The notes beneath the pieces are model-generated. The model saw nothing but the letters and a program-made list of their open reading frames with translations, did no database searches and was not told the DNA's origin. From a virus: 20,712 nt of DNA. Made by a program: the position numbers and the translations under genes. Location: the IMG/VR virus record IMGVR_UViG_3300020180_000654, positions 1 to 20,712 of that record; one strand, written 5' to 3'. The first letter of the stretch is position 1, and each line of letters opens with the position of its first letter. Below, piece after piece: positions 8,379 to 15,263 of this stretch.

Positions 8379-9284
8379 TCACGCGCCGTGCAGCGTCTGC
8401 ATCTTCTGCATCAGCGCGTCATAGGTAGCCTTGTTGAACTTCGGATTGCCCGGCATGTTTTCGGGCTTTTCAAAATCAGCTTTGATGGCCTCTTTCGGGT
8501 CACCGCCGCCCGGCGCTCCGGTCGAGCCAACATAAGGCCCGTCACCACCGCTCATCCGCTGCCGCAGATACTCGATGAACTGATGACCCTTGGCACTGTC
8601 GCCAAGCTCTTCGGAAACAAACTTGGCAACAGCCGGATCGAGCGGCGCCGCCTGATCCTGCGCCAGCCGCTCCATCCAGGTGAAATTGTCCTGCATCCGC
8701 CGCTCACGCGCCGCCTTCTGTTCGGCCTCTGGCAGATGCCGCGCATTTTCCGGCGTCAGCGCGGCCTGTTCCGCCTTCACATCCAGCAGCGGTTCCAGAA
8801 CGCCCATCTCGGCGGCAACGCCATAAAACTCAGCCGTCAGACCCTGCAGTGCTGCCACAGGCACACCCAGCTCCTGCGCCTTCTTCGCCACCCGCTCGAA
8901 GGCCTGGTCCTTCGCCAGCTCGCTCATATGCGGGCGCACGATTTCCGGCAGAGACTCCATATCGAAGGCGGCATAGGCCGCTGCATCTTCGGGAATCTCC
9001 GCCTGCTGCTGACTGTCGCGCTTGCGGTATCCCTCAAGCGCCTTGGCCATCTTGGCCATCGTTTCCTGATCATTGGCGCCGCGCAGATGTTCCGGGATGA
9101 CAAGCCCGCCCTGCCCTGCATCAGCAGATGCAGCCGGTTGGCCGTCACCTGCACCAGCACCTTCACCCGCCGCAGCCCCGGCGCCAGCTTCATCATCAGC
9201 ACCTGCCCCAGAACCGGAACCAGCATCACCGCCGCCAGATCCACCACCTTCCGCATTACGCAGCATCAACTCGTAAATGTTCAT
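8379..9284 (-). CDS. Capsid scaffolding / assembly protein
   Basis: The protein has 301 residues from ATG 9284. The first 60 residues are dominated by Gly, Ala, Ser and acidic residues (GGGSGGGDAGSGSGAGADDE and onward). The middle is highly helical and charged (MAKMAKALEGYRKRDSQQQAE, then the region with MSELAKDQAFERVAKKAQEL). The C-terminal tail includes a Gly/Pro loop and then KFNKATYDALMQKMQTL, a likely capsid-binding helix. An acidic, helical protein just upstream of the capsid gene is the typical phage scaffold, which templates procapsid assembly and then leaves the shell. No catalytic motif is seen. It is 3 nt downstream of the 118-aa gene. Confidence is high for the role, based on composition and synteny. 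Confidence 0.82.
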   Translation of the reverse strand: MNIYELMLRNAEGGGSGGGDAGSGSGAGADDEAGAGAAAGEGAGAGDGQPAASADAGQGGLVIPEHLRGANDQETMAKMAKALEGYRKRDSQQQAEIPEDAAAYAAFDMESLPEIVRPHMSELAKDQAFERVAKKAQELGVPVAALQGLTAEFYGVAAEMGVLEPLLDVKAEQAALTPENARHLPEAEQKAARERRMQDNFTWMERLAQDQAAPLDPAVAKFVSEELGDSAKGHQFIEYLRQRMSGGDGPYVGSTGAPGGGDPKEAIKADFEKPENMPGNPKFNKATYDALMQKMQTLHGA

Positions 9285-9287
9285 GGG

Positions 9288-9644
9288 TCAGCCTCTTTCC
9301 GTCAGTTTTTGTCCGTGCGCGATGGCCGCAAGCACGGCCTCGGCAACGCCATTGATCCCCTGCCGCTGTGCAGCTCGCAGGGCCGTTTCCTCCAGGCTGG
9401 CGCCGGTCACGCGCAGCGGCAGGCGCAGCGTGATATCCATCAGCCATTCGATGATTTCTCTTCCGCCCTTTGTGGCGGCCAGATTGGCAAGGCTCCGCGC
9501 CACCGCATCCGATGGCTGCATCGGCTGGCTGGCCACATGAGGGCGGAACAGATCTTCCAGCCCGGTCCATCCCTCACCACCGGCACGCGCCAGCATGGCA
9601 TCAAGGGGCTGCGCCTGACGCGGCGCAAAGGCTGGCCCGCTCAT
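9288..9644 (-). CDS. Hypothetical virion-operon protein between portal and scaffold
   Basis: The protein has 118 residues. Its ATG (9644) overlaps the portal stop by 4 nt (ATGA), so translation is coupled. It is mostly helical; the central GGREIIEWLMDITLRLPLR is the most distinctive block, followed by a helical C-terminus (NGVAEAVLAAIAHGQKL). I do not recognise the family. Small proteins in this slot are common in short-tailed phages and are usually uncharacterised. A role in head assembly is suggested only by its neighbours. Confidence 0.7.
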   Translation of the reverse strand: MSGPAFAPRQAQPLDAMLARAGGEGWTGLEDLFRPHVASQPMQPSDAVARSLANLAATKGGREIIEWLMDITLRLPLRVTGASLEETALRAAQRQGINGVAEAVLAAIAHGQKLTERG

Positions 9645-11251
9645 GCCGCCGCCTGCATTTCACCGGCAATCAGGCCGGGCGCCTGTTTCGCGCTCTCCTG
9701 CGCAAACAGTTCAGCCAGCTGCTGTACCCGCGCAGCCTGCATGTCCGCCATCGTTTGCTCCCGTTCGTCTTCGGACGGCACAAGATCCTTGTCGATCTGC
9801 AGCCCGTCCGCCACTTGGCCAAGCACCTTGTCGATGTTGGCATAGAGCGGCACCTTGTCCGGCCCGGCCACGGCGCCAATGAATTCGATATAGTTGGCGA
9901 TGCCAGCCAGCCGCTGCGCATTCAGGGCGGCCTGCATCGGCGACTGCACTTCAAGGGAAACCAGCAGGTGATCGATCGGCATCTGCATTTGCGGCATCAG
10001 CTGGAAACCGTAGAGGATTTCCGCCACGCGTGGCACGATCACCGGCATGATTTCCCGCACCAGGCGGCCAAAGGCACCGATATGCACATTGGCCCGCTCC
10101 TGCAGGCGCCCGGCGATTTCCGAGGCTGACCGCGGCGTGCCCTGATAGTCTGGCAGACGCTCGTCAAACATGGCTTCGCGGATCTGCTCCTGCAGGTTGC
10201 CGATCAGCATGCGCGCCACTTCCATGCGGCCCGCCGCCGGATCGATGCGCTGCACATCCGGTCCCAGCACGCCACCGGTCGATTGCATGGCCCACATCTC
10301 GCCCGGCCCGATCCGCACAGTGTCCGGGTTGAAAGTGCCGCCCGAACGGTAACCCCAGATGCCCAGCATCTGGATAGCCGCAGCCTTCAGCGCAATTTCC
10401 TGCGCTTTGTTCACGGTCTTGATGGATGGCAGCGCCGTCAGAACGACGCCGCGTCCGTAAGCCTCTCCCGGCACACGGTAGTAGCGCGGAACCGCAATCG
10501 GCTGCGTCCGGTAACGCTCGCGGGTGATGAATTCACCGCCCGCGTCAACCCGCGCCGCGAAGTTCCAGCCCGCACCGCGCCCGCCCTTGTTCGCCCAGAA
10601 ATCCTGATACAGGGTGATTTCAGTGTTCGGGTGGCTCTTGGCCTTCTGCCGGAACTCATCCGAGAACCGGCCACGGGGAAAAGCGTCAATCACCTGTTCA
10701 TAGGTGAAGGGCTGGCGCCAGCTGATGAAATGCACCCGGCCAATCGCATCCACCAGAATGGCAATCTGATCGCAGGGGATGCAGGCGAACTGCACCGGAT
10801 CATTCGGCGTGCCCTTCACAGGCAGCAACGCGCCCGTGCCAACAGCCAGATCCAGGCAGCATTCATGCACCGCCGTATCCCAGTCACCCGACTGGAAAAA
10901 CGGATGGATCATCTGGGCCTGCTTTTCCAGATGACGGTCAAACCGCTCGATCTGCCGTTCATCGCTGTTCAGCCCCAGCCGCGCTACCGGGCCGGTGCGC
11001 AGGCTGAAGGTGCTCTGGCCTGCCGGGAACAGGTCCCGCTGCAAGTTACCGGCAAAGTGCATGCAGCTGGCCACACTGGTCATGTCGAACAGGTGATCCG
11101 GCTCGGACAGCGCCTTGTTTTTGCCAGGGCGGCGCATCGGCATGCAGTAGCGGTAGGCCTCTTCATAGAGAGAATCCCAGCCGCTGCGGCCGTTCCAGGC
11201 GTCATCAGCGCGCCGCTTGACCCACTGGAATTCAATCTGCTCGTCAGCCAT
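9641..11251 (-). CDS. Portal (head-tail connector) protein
   Basis: The protein has 536 residues. ATG 11251 is preferred over the in-frame GTG at 11260 because a GGGGGGTGG stretch lies at ribosome-binding distance before the ATG. Hallmarks of the T7-type connector family are present: W.SL.EEAYRYCMP near the N-terminus, FDMTSVASCMHFAGNLQRDLFP, a DLAVGTGALLP block, YYRVPGEAYGRGVVLTALPSIKTVN, and a C-terminal segment SEIAGRLQERANVHIGAFGRLVREI ending in a Gln/Ala-rich tail. The portal forms the dodecameric ring at the packaging vertex and docks TerL and later the tail adaptor. Length agrees with T7 gp8 (about 536). The gene is coupled by a 4-nt overlap to the next. Confidence 0.93.
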   Translation of the reverse strand: MADEQIEFQWVKRRADDAWNGRSGWDSLYEEAYRYCMPMRRPGKNKALSEPDHLFDMTSVASCMHFAGNLQRDLFPAGQSTFSLRTGPVARLGLNSDERQIERFDRHLEKQAQMIHPFFQSGDWDTAVHECCLDLAVGTGALLPVKGTPNDPVQFACIPCDQIAILVDAIGRVHFISWRQPFTYEQVIDAFPRGRFSDEFRQKAKSHPNTEITLYQDFWANKGGRGAGWNFAARVDAGGEFITRERYRTQPIAVPRYYRVPGEAYGRGVVLTALPSIKTVNKAQEIALKAAAIQMLGIWGYRSGGTFNPDTVRIGPGEMWAMQSTGGVLGPDVQRIDPAAGRMEVARMLIGNLQEQIREAMFDERLPDYQGTPRSASEIAGRLQERANVHIGAFGRLVREIMPVIVPRVAEILYGFQLMPQMQMPIDHLLVSLEVQSPMQAALNAQRLAGIANYIEFIGAVAGPDKVPLYANIDKVLGQVADGLQIDKDLVPSEDEREQTMADMQAARVQQLAELFAQESAKQAPGLIAGEMQAAA

Positions 11252-11269
11252 GCCAACCACCCCCCAACC

Positions 11270-11485
11270 TCAGCCCAGCGTCGTCGGAAGCGTGGCTGCG
11301 CCATCCTCGAAGAGCCTGCGCCCGCGCGGCTGGCGCCGGGAAACTCTGGTTTTTTCGTCCGCAGCCTGCTGTGCAGCCAACTGACGATCTTGCGCGACGC
11401 GGTTTTCTTGCCGCACGCGCTCAGCATCCTGAGCGGCTGACTTATTGCCGCCGCCGCCGAACAGGCCACCGATGACATTGGACAT
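11270..11485 (-). CDS. Small Gly/Gln-rich virion-operon protein
   Basis: The protein has 71 residues from ATG 11485, 1 nt after the upstream stop, with GGAGG upstream; the longer frame to 11539 would run into the preceding gene. The N-terminus (MSNVIGGLFGGGGNKSAAQ) is Gly-rich and resembles the start of tail-needle or virion-associated small proteins. The middle is a charged Gln/Arg/Ala helix, and the end is RRQPRGRRLFEDGAATLPTTLG. Comparable small proteins precede the portal in many short-tailed phages, but I cannot name the family. No catalytic residues are evident. Confidence 0.65.
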   Translation of the reverse strand: MSNVIGGLFGGGGNKSAAQDAERVRQENRVAQDRQLAAQQAADEKTRVSRRQPRGRRLFEDGAATLPTTLG

Positions 11486-11486
11486 T

Positions 11487-11891
11487 TTACAGCCTCCAGA
11501 CGTAGACCCATGTGCCGCTCTTGTAGGGATGCGGCTCAAAACCCGTCAGCCAGGCCATGCGCTCACCCGGCAGATGGCCAGGCGCGACACAGGCCGTCAC
11601 CACCACACCATCCTGAGCCAGACCGCGCAGCGTTAACTGCGCCGTACGCACCAGCGCCCGCATGAACCGCCGCGCTTGAGGCCCAAGCGTCAGCGCAAAT
11701 TCCCGGCTCCCGTCCTCAAACCGCCAGAGATAGACAACGGCCAGCAGTTCACCGGCAGGACTGCGCACCGCATAACTGTCCGACGCGTTGCGCATCTTCA
11801 GCACAGCCTTGCGCCCCCAACGTGTTGGCGGCGCCAGCGTCAGGCAATCATCGACAGGCGCAGGAGATTCGACGGGAAGAGCGGGCAGCAT
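11487..11891 (-). CDS. Hypothetical protein with acetyltransferase-like pattern
   Basis: The protein has 134 residues; its ATG overlaps the TerL stop by one base (TGATG). The sequence alternates strands and helices: SYAVRSPAGELLAVVYLWRF, then RFMRALVRTAQLTLRGL, VVVTACVAPGHLPGERMAWLTGFEPHPY and a final GTWVYVWRL. The order 'strand, helix, strand with V-A-x-x-H/P, helix, W-x-x-x-G-F' is reminiscent of the C-terminal half of GNAT-fold proteins that are common near phage TerL/portal genes. The canonical acetyl-CoA loop (R/Q-x-x-G-x-G/A) is not visible, so activity is doubtful. Alternatives are a structural protein with the same fold or an unrelated family. Confidence 0.55.
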   Translation of the reverse strand: MLPALPVESPAPVDDCLTLAPPTRWGRKAVLKMRNASDSYAVRSPAGELLAVVYLWRFEDGSREFALTLGPQARRFMRALVRTAQLTLRGLAQDGVVVTACVAPGHLPGERMAWLTGFEPHPYKSGTWVYVWRL

Positions 11892-13468
11892 CAGAAAAGC
11901 TTGATGTCGGCCATGCGGTCACGCGGGCGCGCCTTGGCTCCCTGCCGGATGCCAACCACATTGCCCGGGCGGCCAAGCCGCGCCGCGTCCTCGATCACAC
12001 CGAAACGCCCGCGATGGCCCAGCGTGATGTACTGCAGGGCATCATGCGGGTGCGAATAGGCGTTTTTCGCCACGGCCAGCACATCCGTTGCGCCCGCCGA
12101 AGCCTGTTTCGTCAGCTTGTAGTGGGCCGCGAAGCCGCCGATCAGGATTTCACAGCTGGGGCAGATCAGCAGCCGTTCCGTGTTGCCGTCAATCGGGTGG
12201 CCCAGATACCACCGCACCGATTCCTGCCGGATGGCCGGTTCATTCGACGGCGCGGGCAGGATAGACAGGTTAAGCCCTCGCGCCACCGTTTCCATGAAGG
12301 CCAGTTCCCCGGCCTGCCGGTCAGCACCCCAGAAGGCGGAAGGATCGCCAAAGCTCTCGCTGACAGCGCAGCCGGCAAAGCGTGACAGCAGCACTTCCAG
12401 CACCATCTGCGAGAACCGCGCCGGGCCGGTTCCGGGCTCCGCACAGATCTCACTCAGGATGCGCAACTGACCGGTGGGCATGAATTGCACGATTGCCGCC
12501 GCCGGACTGCCGCCCGCATCGAGGCCGATTCCCAGCGGAATGCCCGGCGCAGGCGCCAGCACCTGATCAGCCACATGCCGCTGCATCGAGAATTCCGGAT
12601 AGACCGGCTTTCCGTCCAGCGCATAGCCGAATTCGCCATGCACCATGCGCCGCACGATATGATCCGGCTGCGTTGCGGCCTCAAGCTCGTAGCTTGAGCG
12701 CGGCTTTCCAACGCGGTTTTCTGCATTTGCAGACAGGCCGGACGGCTGACGGAACAGGTTGAAGCCCGGCACCTTCTCCTTGACGCAGAAGCGGTAAACC
12801 CAGTTGTCGAGGCCCGGCGGGTTCATATCCCCCCAGACCATGCGCGGCAGGATGATTTCATTCGGGTCCGCCGTCAGGCCCATCAGCCTGAAGGCCTCAC
12901 GCCCATCACGTGACACGCGGTCCAGCTCCTGCGGGGCAATGTCTTCCACCCGGGGATAGCGCCCCGTGCGCTGGAACATCAGGCCCGGCACCCGTTCATC
13001 CAGCATGTCGCATTCATTCAGCCAGGCCGCCGAAACCTGATAACCCTTGATGAACTGCTCAATGTTGTGATCACCAAGCGCCCCCGTTTCCATGATCAGC
13101 TCAATGTTGACCAACCCGACCCCGGGCCGCCTCGCCTGCCACCGCAGCACGTGCTTCACAGGCCTGTCCTGCCCGCCCGAATGTTCCACGGTCCATGGAT
13201 GGTTCACCGGGAAAGCTTCATACCAGCTGGCCAGCGCGGTTCTGGCAAAGTCACGGTATGTGTCGCGGATGCAAGCCACCTTCACCCGCACCCAGCCATC
13301 TTTGCACACGGGGAAATACGTTGAGGCCATCAGCGGCCCCTTCATCACGCTTGCCACCGTCTTGCCGGACCCCGCCGGGCCCATGATCAGGTCAATCGGC
13401 CCCCGTGACCAGAGGAACTTTTCCCCCACAGGCCCAGGCGGCTGGTAGTGCGTGACGTCGATTCCCAA
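11891..13468 (-). CDS. Terminase large subunit (packaging ATPase and nuclease)
   Basis: The protein has 525 residues from a TTG start at 13468. No ATG or GTG exists in frame before the ATPase domain, and AAAGGG lies 8 nt before the TTG; the open frame further upstream is low-complexity read-through of a non-coding gap. Walker A is GPAGSGKT (30-37) preceded by YQPPGPVGEKFLWSRGP, and Walker B with catalytic Glu is AAWLNE (E152). The RNase H-like nuclease begins with GIGLDAGGSPAA (D317), has a middle acidic site near D375 (GDPS), and ends with HPHDALQY (D476). The protein pumps DNA into the prohead through the portal and cuts the concatemer. The gene is coupled downstream by TGATG. The start codon is the only uncertain part. 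Confidence 0.93.
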   Translation of the reverse strand: MGIDVTHYQPPGPVGEKFLWSRGPIDLIMGPAGSGKTVASVMKGPLMASTYFPVCKDGWVRVKVACIRDTYRDFARTALASWYEAFPVNHPWTVEHSGGQDRPVKHVLRWQARRPGVGLVNIELIMETGALGDHNIEQFIKGYQVSAAWLNECDMLDERVPGLMFQRTGRYPRVEDIAPQELDRVSRDGREAFRLMGLTADPNEIILPRMVWGDMNPPGLDNWVYRFCVKEKVPGFNLFRQPSGLSANAENRVGKPRSSYELEAATQPDHIVRRMVHGEFGYALDGKPVYPEFSMQRHVADQVLAPAPGIPLGIGLDAGGSPAAAIVQFMPTGQLRILSEICAEPGTGPARFSQMVLEVLLSRFAGCAVSESFGDPSAFWGADRQAGELAFMETVARGLNLSILPAPSNEPAIRQESVRWYLGHPIDGNTERLLICPSCEILIGGFAAHYKLTKQASAGATDVLAVAKNAYSHPHDALQYITLGHRGRFGVIEDAARLGRPGNVVGIRQGAKARPRDRMADIKLF

Positions 13469-13617
13469 ACCCGATGCCCTTTCCCGAGCGCAGGCGGGCG
13501 CCCCGCACCCTTTCCCGGCCCCCTCATCATGAACCGGCGGGTTCCGCGCCAAGTGCGCGCAGGCAGGATCAACGGGCGAAGCCGGTGTGTGTGAGGCAGC
13601 ACACCCCTGGGGAGGGG

Positions 13618-13676
13618 CCGGCCTGCGGTTTTGAAGGCGCGGCGCGGCCAGGCCGCGCCCGCCGGGCGCAGGCCGG
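13618..13676. repeat. Nested inverted repeats (10-bp outer stem, inner GC hairpin)
   Basis: The outer arms CCGGCCTGCG (13618-13627) and CGCAGGCCGG (13667-13676) are perfect. Inside lies GGCGCGGCC-A-GGCCGCGCC (13641-13659), also perfect; in RNA it would form about 7 bp with a 5-nt loop. The double structure fits a cruciform or a strong RNA fold. Confidence 0.75.
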
Positions 13677-13769
13677 AGGCGCCAGCCATCCGGCCAGGGG
13701 CGCCACCCCGCCAGCCGCACCCGGCCCGGATCGAGGGGCTTGCGGCGCTTCCCGGCGCTGACTGGAGCC

Positions 13770-13798
13770 GGAACGTCTGATCCTCAATCAGACGCTCC
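13770..13798. repeat. Inverted repeat between TerS and TerL
   Basis: GGAACGTCTGAT (13770-13781) faces ATCAGACGCTCC (13787-13798) across a 5-nt loop, with one internal mismatch in the 12-bp stem. No U-run follows on the minus strand. It could be a protein-binding site such as a TerS recognition element, or an attenuator. Confidence 0.65.
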
Positions 13799-13896
13799 GT
13801 CCCGGATTGATCCTGCAATATCAACAGCTTGCGCTATCATCATATCATCCGCCTGAAATGGTCGGACGGATGGCGCCAGCTAACCCATTGAAATCA

Positions 13897-14517
13897 TTAG
13901 ATGCCGTCATCATCCCCGGCATCGGCCACACCGCCGGTGATATCGATGGTCTTGCGCCCATCCTCCTGCCGCGCTGGCCCCTGCTGGATGACGAGGACCC
14001 CCATCGACTGGCTGGACACGTTGACCTCCTGCGGTCTGCGGCTCTCGAAATACGGCATCAGCTCCGCATTGGCCCGCATCACCAGCTGCGCCGCCTCATG
14101 CGCCTTGCAGCTCAACTCTGCCGCCAGCGCCTTCGGGTCCGCATTGGCCATATCCGCCAGATTGAGCCCCGGATGCCGGTAGCCCTTGGCCAGGAGGTAA
14201 TCCCGGAACAGCTGATTGGCCTTGTTTTTTGAGCCCTTAGGCCTCCCCGCCCCGCGCCCTTTGGCCGCCGCGAATGTATCCGCGACATGGCGCACCGGCC
14301 CGGCGAAGAGGCATTCCGGCTCATCCGCATCATCGAGCAGGGACAACTGACCGCCGCCCTCGTCCTGCCCGGCGATCAGCCCGGCCAGATCCGCCAGCGC
14401 ATCTCCGGCCAGCGCCTTGCCAGCCCCAATCTTGGCCTCCCGCTCCGCCGCCGCCCCCGCGTGTGCGCCCCTCCCCACGTCAAAATCGGCTGCATTATCA
14501 TCGTCTTGGCCTGCCAT
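13897..14517 (-). CDS. Putative terminase small subunit
   Basis: The protein has 206 residues from ATG 14517, the first gene of the leftward packaging/virion operon. Residues 1-70 are acidic and Ala-rich. A basic GRGAGRPKGSKNKANQLF segment at about 88-104 is an AT-hook-like DNA-binding patch (G-R-P-K-G). It is followed by a helical core with DPKALAAELSCKAHEAAQLVMRANAELMPYFESRRPQEVNV; the closing 'LMPY...RRP..V' pattern is typical of small terminase-like proteins. The small subunit recognises the packaging site and hands DNA to TerL. It lies next to TerL, separated by a structured 428-nt gap that may be its target. The family link is moderate: position plus the GRPKGS and MPY motifs. Confidence 0.68.
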   Translation of the reverse strand: MAGQDDDNAADFDVGRGAHAGAAAEREAKIGAGKALAGDALADLAGLIAGQDEGGGQLSLLDDADEPECLFAGPVRHVADTFAAAKGRGAGRPKGSKNKANQLFRDYLLAKGYRHPGLNLADMANADPKALAAELSCKAHEAAQLVMRANAELMPYFESRRPQEVNVSSQSMGVLVIQQGPARQEDGRKTIDITGGVADAGDDDGI

Positions 14518-14543
14518 GATCCAGATCCCCGATTGTTTATTCC

Positions 14544-14789
14544 GGTTAGGAAATCTGCTCCGGCACCGCCGTTCCTAACCGCAACCTAACCGCGAAAACT
14601 CAATGAAATCAGATATATATATCTCCCGGTTAGGAGTTAGGTGGTTAGGAAGGTTCGCGTATGCACGCGCGCGCGTGTACGAAACAACTCTATAACGGGC
14701 CTAACCACCTAACCGCCTCGCCATCTCATTGATTTTTCAGGAAAAACACGGTTAGGAGCAACCTAACCGAACCTAACCGGAGCTAACCG
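14544..14789. repeat. GGTTAGG/CCTAACC repeat array, candidate replication origin
   Basis: Nine exact 7-mers occur: GGTTAGG at 14544, 14628, 14643 and 14750, and CCTAACC at 14574, 14585, 14700, 14708, 14762 and 14772 (ten counting all listed starts), plus one-mismatch copies at 14635 and 14782. Copies sit in clusters 7-11 bp apart and in both orientations. GTTAGGTGGTTAGG (14636-14649) and CCTAACCACCTAAC (14700-14713) form a perfect 14-bp inverted repeat around a 50-bp centre. That centre holds a 26-bp uninterrupted alternating pyrimidine-purine tract (14656-14681). A 14-bp AT palindrome, AGATATATATATCT, lies at 14611-14624. Short TCAATGA/TCATTGA elements (14600, 14726) are also mirrored. No gene lies here. 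Clustered iterons, an AT-rich element and a large dyad next to the replication genes are what an origin or a partition/packaging site would look like. Confidence 0.7.
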
Positions 14790-14883
14790 CCCCCGCGCCC
14801 TCGGCGCCAGAAACACATTCGCACAGCCGCCACCCTGATCAGTGCCCGCGCCGTCCCGGCGATTGCCACACGGGCAAGCTGCA

Positions 14884-14915
14884 GCCGGGCAAAAGCCCGG
14901 CGGAAGCTGGGCTTT
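14884..14915. terminator. Mutually exclusive hairpins, possible terminator/antiterminator
   Basis: GCCGGGC-AAAA-GCCCGGC (14884-14901) overlaps AAAGCCC/GGGCTTT (14892-14898 with 14909-14915, 10-nt loop). Only one can form. On the minus strand the second stem ends in CTTTT, weakly terminator-like. Between 14790 and 14883 I see nothing else. Confidence 0.45.
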
Positions 14916-14946
14916 CATCAGGCGCGGGCTCCGCTTAAAATCCTCA

Positions 14947-15016
14947 GGGCGGGGGACGGGAGAGGGTGTTAAGTGCGGTGGCGGAAATGGCTGGAAACGA
15001 GGGGCGGGGGACGGGA
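14947..15016 (+). repeat. Direct repeat of a 15-bp ribosome-binding block
   Basis: GGGCGGGGGACGGGA is repeated exactly at 14947-14961 and 15002-15016. The second copy supplies the purine-rich start region of the 81-aa gene and ends on the A of its ATG. The 55-bp spacing suggests a local duplication of a translation-initiation region. Confidence 0.7.
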
Positions 15017-15019
15017 TGA
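14966..15019 (+). CDS. Possible 17-codon leader ORF
   Basis: GTG 14966 opens a 17-residue frame (VLSAVAEMAGNEGRGTG) whose TGA overlaps the next gene's ATG (ATGA). GACGGGAGAG precedes it. The 15-bp block GGGCGGGGGACGGGA occurs before this start (14947-14961) and again before the next one (15002-15016), so both would use the same ribosome-binding context. It may be a translational-coupling leader or simply chance in GC-rich DNA. Confidence 0.25.
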   Translation: MLSAVAEMAGNEGRGTG

Positions 15020-15261
15020 CACGGCGCGAATTTGCGTCTCCCTATCTGTCAGACAGGGCAGGCACCATCATCGGCATCACGTGTGCGGCCTGCGGCCTGA
15101 GCAGGCAATATGAGGCTGACGGCCTGCTGCAGCGCCTGGGCGATATCTGCCTTCCGGACCTGCCGCAGCGCATCGCGAGGGCCGAGGGCTGCACCCGGCC
15201 GCCACGGCTCTCAGATTGGGAGAACGGTTGTCAGGCCCGGTTGAACCAGCCAGCGGAATAA
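15016..15261 (+). CDS. Small zinc-ribbon-like hypothetical protein
   Basis: The protein has 81 residues. ATG 15016 is taken over the longer frame from 14842 because it is directly preceded by GGGGGACGGG and the extension is low complexity. ITCAACGLSRQYEADGLLQRLGDICLPDLPQRIARAEGC carries a CxxC, then two spaced Cys. This pattern recurs in small alphaproteobacterial and phage proteins of unknown function that look like half zinc ribbons. The last residues, QARLNQPAE, are nearly identical to the end of the Xre-type protein 800 bp downstream, encoded by a 29-bp direct repeat. The gene points opposite to both flanking operons and lies just before the regulated promoter. Function is unknown; DNA binding is possible but not shown. 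Confidence 0.65.
   Translation: MTRREFASPYLSDRAGTIIGITCAACGLSRQYEADGLLQRLGDICLPDLPQRIARAEGCTRPPRLSDWENGCQARLNQPAE
15233..15261 (+). repeat. 29-bp direct repeat, left copy
   Basis: This copy matches 16033-16061 at 26 of 29 positions, exactly 800 bp apart. Both copies encode ARLNQPA[E/K] plus the TAA stop in frame. The left copy ends 2 bp before the first operator. Confidence 0.9.
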
Positions 15262-15263
15262 GA

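Larger units (their letters stand above)
13469..13896 (-). other. 428-nt structured non-coding gap between TerS and TerL
   Basis: No convincing gene is present in this stretch; open frames on either strand are low-complexity Arg/Pro/Gly read-through. It is very GC-rich on the left and AT-richer near 13800-13860. It contains a nested pair of inverted repeats at 13618-13676 and another at 13770-13798, listed separately. A gap this long inside an otherwise overlapping operon could hold a packaging signal, a promoter for TerL, or a structured leader. Confidence 0.6.

Noticed and set aside
8388-9845. 485-codon plus-strand open frame
   Set aside because: It is antisense to scaffold and the neighbouring small gene, with shadow composition.
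13387-13824. 145-codon minus-strand frame overlapping the TerL start, and the 84-residue upstream extension of TerL
   Set aside because: Both translate the structured GC-rich gap into Arg/Pro/Gly low complexity with no homology-like pattern, and the other-frame ORF overlaps conserved TerL sequence.
14661-14680. A third operator for the Xre-type protein (ATGCAC ... GTGTAC)
   Set aside because: The half-sites are 8 bp apart rather than 6 and one is imperfect. It is better explained by the alternating CG tract.
14544-14789. CRISPR array
   Set aside because: The repeat is only 7 bp, appears in both orientations and has irregular spacing, with no 25-40-bp repeat/spacer periodicity.
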